Assembly (NCBI GenBank): GCA_905147135.1
Contig: LR990041.1
Coordinates: forward strand, 13,391,907-13,455,906
Direction: 5' to 3'
DNA: 64,000 bases
DNA from: Blastobasis lacticolella
Taxonomy: Eukaryota > Arthropoda > Insecta > Lepidoptera > Blastobasidae
Below the pieces are notes generated by a model. It ran no database searches. It saw only the letters and a list, made by a program, of their open reading frames with translations, and had not been told where the DNA came from. This document shows positions 58,781-64,000 of the stretch, one piece after another. A program made the translations under genes and the position numbers. How positions within the stretch are numbered: position 1 is the first letter of the stretch; every line of letters begins with the position of its first letter.

Positions 58781-59296
58781 ACAGAACAACAAAACAAAAC
58801 AAATACCAAACATCCTGTAGCCCACGCGAACAGCTATTATAAATGTACTTAAAGTACCTGTTTAACCTACAGGTACATGTGTGTTTGTAGGAAGTGAAGC
58901 TGGATCGGGCCGCTGCCGTTTATTACTTCGTGACCAAGTGGTAAGACCAAGCCGTAAAAACACAAGTTGGATTGGATTCCCATTTAGGGCATCGGATTTT
59001 AGGGTTCGGTCCCGTAGACCACACGGGGCTCTATTGCTGTCGCTCATGTGTCCGACCCTCTGTCGTCAGTCAGGATTGATCGATGTACAACACAAACGCA
59101 ATTCTACCTATTCGCGATTCTACACAATATGGATTCCGCACAACTGACATTCAACACATTATTTATTCCACACAGTCATCAATTATACACAAACGCGTTT
59201 CTTCCTGTTCGCGATTCTACACAATATTAATTCCACACAACTGCAGCTATTCAACAGATTCGCTATTCCACATATTCGTTACATATTTTAAATCAT

Positions 59297-59611
59297 CTCA
59301 TCATATTGGCGTTAATGTGCCGGTTGTCTTGTCGCTCATGAGGGCCTGGGGTCTGCGTTGACCATGATCCGGGATTGGCAGATCAAGTAATTACAGTGGA
59401 GCGACTGCCATCTGACCTGTTACCACAGGAACCTGAACAAATTGGATCATGGTTACCTACACATTCGGTCACCTCCCCCCCTAAGGGCATCGGTTAGTAT
59501 TCAACTAATGGACATAACTCAAAAAAGAGTCTTTGGTACATGGCCCCAGTGGGATTCAAACCCGGCCCCTTTTCGCTTACGAATCGGATACTATAACCAC
59601 TAGGCCATCCA
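59297..59611 (-). mobile_element. SINE family B, copy 5 (most complete)
   Basis: About 315 bp, reverse-oriented. It has a tRNA-like head (CAGTGGGATTCAAACCCGGC with ACTATAACCACTAGGCCATC), a body with TTGGATCATGGTTACC and GCGACTGCCATCTGACC, and the CATATTGGCGTTAATGTGCC end. It lies between the two arms of the 59-60.7 kb inverted repeat. Confidence 0.75.
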
Positions 59612-59939
59612 TGTTTTTAAGGGCAGGTGGCCCATTAGTGTATTGTTAATTTACACTAACAGACCAAACTAGAAGTCTCTGATCCAACTAACCTGGTCAA
59701 CGCTGAGGACCCTGGACTGCCATTCACACATTCTTCAACGCTGGGCCATTTCTGCTTTAATACAACCATTCTGGGAGAATGGTTATTAAAACCTAAGCAT
59801 AGAACTTGACTAGGGCCTATATAAGTTTAGTGGACCTAGTAAAGGTTGACCAAGGTCAAGTCTGGTCAACTAACCTGGTCAACCAACCTGGTCATCGCTG
59901 GGCACCCTGAGACTAGTTGTATACCCAAGCTTACAACTA

Positions 59940-59985
59940 GAAAATGAAAATGAAAATGAAAATGAAAATGAAAACGAAAATGTAT
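59940..59985. repeat. GAAAAT microsatellite
   Basis: About seven units of GAAAAT with one GAAAAC variant. Confidence 0.9.
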
Positions 59986-60327
59986 TTATTGAATTAGGAT
60001 TACGTTAATTGAACTCTTTTCAAAAGTAAAAAATCTAACGGAAAACAAAGGCAAGTGCTCATCAGCCGGTCTACCCGCGTCGCCCCCTGAGCTCGAAACA
60101 AATAAGTAAAAAGAATGTCGTCTGTCTGTCAGTATGCCGCTTCAGTTAGGAAAATGACCACCTGTAGGAAAAAGAAACGGCAAGAAACCCACAGGTACAT
60201 TTAGATATGATTACAGTGCATTGATACATTTGTCAATTTAATTTGAGTGAGCCTGTCTTGATTGGAATATGATGTGAAACAAATCGGTTAAGATAAATAA
60301 AAAAAATGAAAAATAAGAAAGACCAGA

Positions 60328-60452
60328 GCCTAAGTTTAGTCGATCTAGTAAAGGTTGACCAAGGTCAACCCCAGTCAACCAACAAACCATTGGACCAGGT
60401 TTGTTAAATAGGGTTGACCTTGGTCAACCTTTACTGGTTCCACTAAACTTAG
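60328..60452. repeat. GGTTGACC foldback
   Basis: Left CCTAAGTTTAGTCGATCTAG, then TAAAGGTTGACCAAGGTCAA, is mirrored on the right by TTGACCTTGGTCAACCTTTA, then CACTAAACTTAGG. Arms about 43 bp. A half copy is at 59.82-59.89 kb. Confidence 0.75.
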
Positions 60453-60707
60453 GTCCAGGTTTAAGTCAGCCAGTCCCGGGTTCCCAGCGTTGACAAAACA
60501 TGTGGAATAGCGAATCTGTTGAATGGCTGCAGTTGTGTGGAATTAATATTGTGTAGAATCGCGAACAGGAAGAAACGCGTTTGTGTATAATTGAAGACTG
60601 TGTGGAATAAATAATGTGTTGAATGTCAGTTGTGCGGAATCCATATTGTGTAGAATCGCGAATAGGTAGAATTGCGTTTGTGTTGTACATCGATCAATCC
60701 GTCAGTC

Positions 60708-62355
60708 ATAGGCTTGTATCTTTGGAACCTAAGAAATTAGACATAGAGGCATAGAAGGAGTCTACATTTTGTTTCTATTTTAATGGTGCATATAACGTGT
60801 CCAAAAGGGACGGCTGTAAGTTGTCAAATACCCCTCCATAACCACTGCTATTGTCAAATTTTGTGATTGGTCCGTTTTCTACTAACTTATTGGATGACAT
60901 TGAGTCATTTGTATAGGGTTGTGACAGATTGACAGTGTACATTCTCTGGAGGTCGAGGCTCCATCTGTGTCCTAATGTCTCTATGTCCATTATCTTTGTT
61001 TGGCACCGTAACAAAAGACGTGATACGTATGAAGGAGGCTATGGATACGTGAAATATGTGAAATTTTCAAAAATAACAAAATGAAATATAATTTGAATAG
61101 ACGGGTTCCCAAATAAGTGAGGAGAGTCGTGAAAATAAAATAATTTATGATCCCGAACATGTCAGTATACTTATTTAGAGCTGAAAAGGTGTAGAAAGTA
61201 TATTTTTTGTTTTAAAATGTATTATTTATTTAGAAAAAAGAAGCAACGCTAGAAATCAGCCTTTTTTTCAAAATTTTGTTACGTCGTATTTTTTAACTTC
61301 GTTTAAATATATTTTACCAATTAATATATTGGTGAATCTTAATAATTGTTTTAAATTTTGCATTCAAAGGCGTAACCAACAATTGGTACGGAACCTTAAA
61401 TTTTATATTTTGCATGTTGCGATTTGAAAAGGAGGCACGAAAGTTATCATCAAGCTGAAGTGGTAGTGGGCTCGTCACATTTGTTATTAGTTATTACTTT
61501 GTGACATTTATTTTGTGGTAAAACCAATAACCGCTGTGGTATACGTGTTCTTGAGTGGAGGACACGGTTGAGCAAATGTAGTGTAATTATATTGTAGCGT
61601 ATTAATCCAAATGTAGTCTTGTTGTTTGTGACGATTTCTTGGCTAACATTTTCGTGTACTTGTTCTTGCTTAGTCATATTTATTTCTGAATTTATTACAT
61701 TTATTTGCGCATTTGTTACAGGACTCGCATGGATTTTTGGAAGTAGGTCAAGGTTGACTTACTGTGTTTTTTTATGTTATACGGCAGACAAACAGGCAAG
61801 CGGGCTACCTGATAGGAAGTGGTCATCAGCAACACCAGTGGAGTCACCAATGCTTAAGGTGTGGTGGGCCGATGATGATGATGACGTAAAGATTCAACGG
61901 GGCGGGAATGCCTATTGTATGGAATATGCTAATTGTGGCCACTCACCATCACGCCGCATGATCCAATGGCATGATCAAGCGTGACTCCTAGTACCTACAC
62001 CTTTTCTTAAAGGCTTCCTTTTAGGTAGCTACCTAATTAAATTGCTATATTTGAGAAACATTAAAAATAAACACCTACCTACTTAAACAAAGGTTGACCA
62101 ACTCCACAAGAAGCACAAGAAACATATAAATTTGTACTAAGTTCAAAAGTATTTTTACCCGAACTGCGTCAGAAGGAGGGCTGTGAAAGTAATTAGGTTA
62201 GAATGACTAGCTTGATATTATATAGTCTTTTTGTTGAAGCTGTAATTTATAGCCTCTTTTTTCTTTTCTTTGGAATCCGTAGAAACGCCTATGGTAACGG
62301 GAAGACAATAATAGTTACCCAAAGACTTGTAATACCTAAGGTATGAATTATATTG
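60708..62355. other. Right intergenic stretch
   Basis: Apart from family D copy 5, AT-rich with no recognised coding region. Confidence 0.45.
61768..61860 (+). repeat. Interspersed repeat family D, copy 5
   Basis: T run, then CAAACAGGCAAGCGGGCTAC, CTGATAGGAAGTGGTC, CAGCAACACCAGTGGAG and CACCAATG. Confidence 0.6.
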
Positions 62356-62585
62356 GGTGGCTTAATGGTTAAGAGCCAACTCGTAAACGAGAGGTTCCGG
62401 GTTCGAACCCAATACCGTTTTGTATGTTCCATTGACTTTTTTCTAAGTTCTGTACATGAATTGAACACAAACTGATGCTCTTAAAGTGAGAGAAACGTCA
62501 TGATGAAACCTATATTCAGACGACTGATTGTGTAATTATGATCCAATCTGGTCAGGTTTCCCTGTTACCAGGGTCTCAAAACTTA
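62356..62585 (+). mobile_element. SINE family B, copy 6
   Basis: Forward copy. The head GGGTGGCTTAATGGTTAAGA, with B box GGTTCGAACCC, could be mistaken for a tRNA. The family body follows, ending GATCCAATCTGGTCAGG and CCCTGTTACCAGGGTC. Confidence 0.72.
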
Positions 62586-62739
62586 AAGAAAAAAGACTGC
62601 CTTACAAAAGTGACAATTGAATCTTTAGTAGTGGTTAATTCTTAACAATATAAGCAAACATGAAAGTTACGTACGTGTTACGACAACAAGCACCAAAATA
62701 GACATTTTAACAAACAACACGTATTGTTAAAACGCTACA

Positions 62740-63190
62740 CCGACGCGGCCACCGCCGCCGCCGCGCCGTAATCAAAATCTAGGATGACGGGAAAATTACA
62801 CTCGGAAGGGGCAAAACTTTCAGCACGCAACCGAACACATAGAACACACAACATTTATATGAAAACAATCAATACGAACTCGAGCATAGCACTAGGAGCT
62901 CCAAGTATATTGAATAGTTCATATTTGATTTGTGCATAACAAGTTTCGACGGAGAGTTTCGGGTCGGAGGATTTTCGAGCGTGAGAGCGCGCTCCCAGGT
63001 CCCTTCTGGGATGAGAACTGAAAAGTTTTCACGAAAGACGGCACGGCGCAAGCGCGTCAGTCGCCTGTTGATCACGGCCCACTAGGTATTTAAGGACTGG
63101 AATTCGACACATAAAAAGGCCCCGAACACGCCTGTCGGAAAAATGTCCGCAATCTCAGACAGGCGGGTTTTGCAAACGGCTCCGGCTTCT
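62740..63190. promoter_or_regulatory. GC-rich region, possible promoter or 5' exon
   Basis: ACGCGGCCACCGCCGCCG, then CGTGAGAGCGCGCTCCC and GCACGGCGCAAGCGCGTCAG stand out from AT-rich flanks. The minus strand has ATG frames, including ATG at about 62936 with a short hydrophobic stretch (NYSIYLELLVLCSSS), but no good donor in phase 1 was found. It could be the 5' region of the Ig gene. Low certainty. Confidence 0.25.
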
Positions 63191-63427
63191 AATCTATGTA
63201 AAATTACGCGCGGTTTCCATTACTTTTGTAGGACAAAGAAAAAGTTTGGTTTTTCGTTGATTTATTGCGGGGGATTTTAAAACTGGCGACTACTACTGGT
63301 GTAATAGTCGATATGTAAGAATAAGTAAATACTATATTGTAATCACAATTAATAGGTGTTTTGCAATAATTGATATATTTGCAGTAATATTTCCGCAACA
63401 GATTCGTAATATAATGTAAAAGAAAGA

Positions 63428-63595
63428 GAGTTGAGCTGTTTCGCTGAGCTGCCTTGAGAGGACAGCCGAGCCGCGCCAAGCCGAATGACGTCGAGCTGTG
63501 CCAAGCTGAGCCGGGCTGAGCTGATAGAAATGCTGAGCTGTACTGTTTACATGCTGTGCTTAATTAATTAATTGCTGAGCTGAGCTGTGCCATAA
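63428..63595. repeat. GAGCTG-rich irregular repeat
   Basis: About 15 irregularly spaced GAGCTG/GAGCCG/AAGCTG hexamers (for example GCTGAGCCGGGCTGAGCTG). Also open in several frames; no gene inferred. Confidence 0.75.
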
Positions 63596-64000
63596 AATCG
63601 ATCATTAATTTGTCACATGGAAATCACGCGCGAATGATTAGTTTAATTGCAATATTAGATAAAGAAGTATTATGTTGATTGATTTGAGGGGTCATGTGGG
63701 TAGACATTATGTTTGATTATTTTTCGTTAAAAATTGCGGGTATCGTGTTGCGGTGACGCGGTGGAGCTGGATTGGGTTTGGAGCGCAACGGAGTCGATCT
63801 ATATTCTCGTGCTGATGAAGTTGTGATAAAATAATAAATCAATTACAAAGTTCACGTTGTGTTTATTAACCCTTCTGTTTACAATAGACTTATTTAACAA
63901 CCCCTAGGCCAACTCTCAGCTACTCAGATGAAACCCTTTCTACATGTCGCCTCCAAAATGGTTCCAAACGCTTCTCTCTGCAAATGCTCTACTCCTTATT
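63596..64000. other. Right window edge
   Basis: No feature recognised. Confidence 0.4.

Larger units (their letters stand above)
59069..60707. mobile_element. 1.64-kb segment flanked by ~205-bp inverted repeats
   Basis: Left arm 59069-59273 and right arm 60500-60707 are near-exact reverse complements, reading GGATTGATCGATGTAC at the outer edges. Each arm holds two versions of a sub-repeat around CGCGATTCTACACAATAT. A fragment of the arm at 14.56 kb shows it is dispersed. The interior holds SINE B copy 5, GGTTGACC-rich foldbacks and a GAAAAT microsatellite, but no transposase. Confidence 0.75.

Noticed and set aside
62360..62425. tRNA gene with GGTTCGAACCC
   Set aside because: The same head recurs with the family B SINE body; a SINE is the simpler reading.
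62869..63075. First exon of the Ig gene
   Set aside because: It has a hydrophobic stretch, but no good donor in the required phase; kept only as a GC-rich region.

Overview
The window looks like a piece of a lepidopteran (moth or butterfly) genome. It is AT-rich, its genes are split by introns, and it is crowded with decayed transposable elements. These include tRNA-derived SINEs, RTE-, Jockey/CR1- and R1-clade LINEs, Helitron-like 3' ends finishing in CTAG(T), Tc1/mariner relics, Harbinger-like MITEs and an LTR element. The order assignment is an inference from repeat style and intron structure; no search was run.

Two host genes are supported, both on the minus strand. The first (about 11.9 kb down to 0.14 kb) is a secreted FAD-dependent GMC oxidoreductase. 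Five coding exons, with donors, acceptors and reading phases that all agree, give a complete 708-residue frame. It has a signal peptide, an acidic propeptide-like region ending in RGKR, a GAGSAG nucleotide-binding loop, both GMC signatures and the C-terminal catalytic histidine region. A probable 5' UTR exon lies near 11.8-11.9 kb. Intron 4 is swollen by a 5'-truncated R1-clade retrotransposon sitting inside an array of CCTACCCTACA-type repeats, which suggests sequence-specific targeting.

The second gene (53.1 kb down to 39.3 kb) encodes a two-Ig-domain surface protein. Six phase-compatible exons run from the first Ig strand to a short hydrophobic C-terminus that resembles a GPI-anchor signal. 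The signal-peptide exon was not found and probably lies further right. One intron is almost entirely a young non-coding LTR element: two 370-bp LTRs with one difference seen, a 4-bp target duplication, and a 15-bp minisatellite near the 3' end. Another intron carries a LINE nested inside an oppositely oriented LINE.

Between the two genes (about 12-39 kb) lies a repeat graveyard. Its notable structures are a long inverted repeat with arms of about 365 bp (31.7-32.6 kb), a 744-bp Harbinger-like MITE (34.6-35.3 kb) and a perfect 56-bp palindrome (19.4 kb). The right end (53-64 kb) holds more SINEs, foldback elements, an inverted-repeat-flanked segment of about 1.64 kb, and a GC-rich region that could be a promoter.

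No rRNA gene, CRISPR array, bacterial-type operon or functional tRNA gene was seen; the tRNA-like stretches are SINE heads. Nothing here amounts to a clear new biological system. The best leads are the repeat-targeted R1 element, the hairpin-RNA candidate and the non-coding LTR element with its minisatellite.
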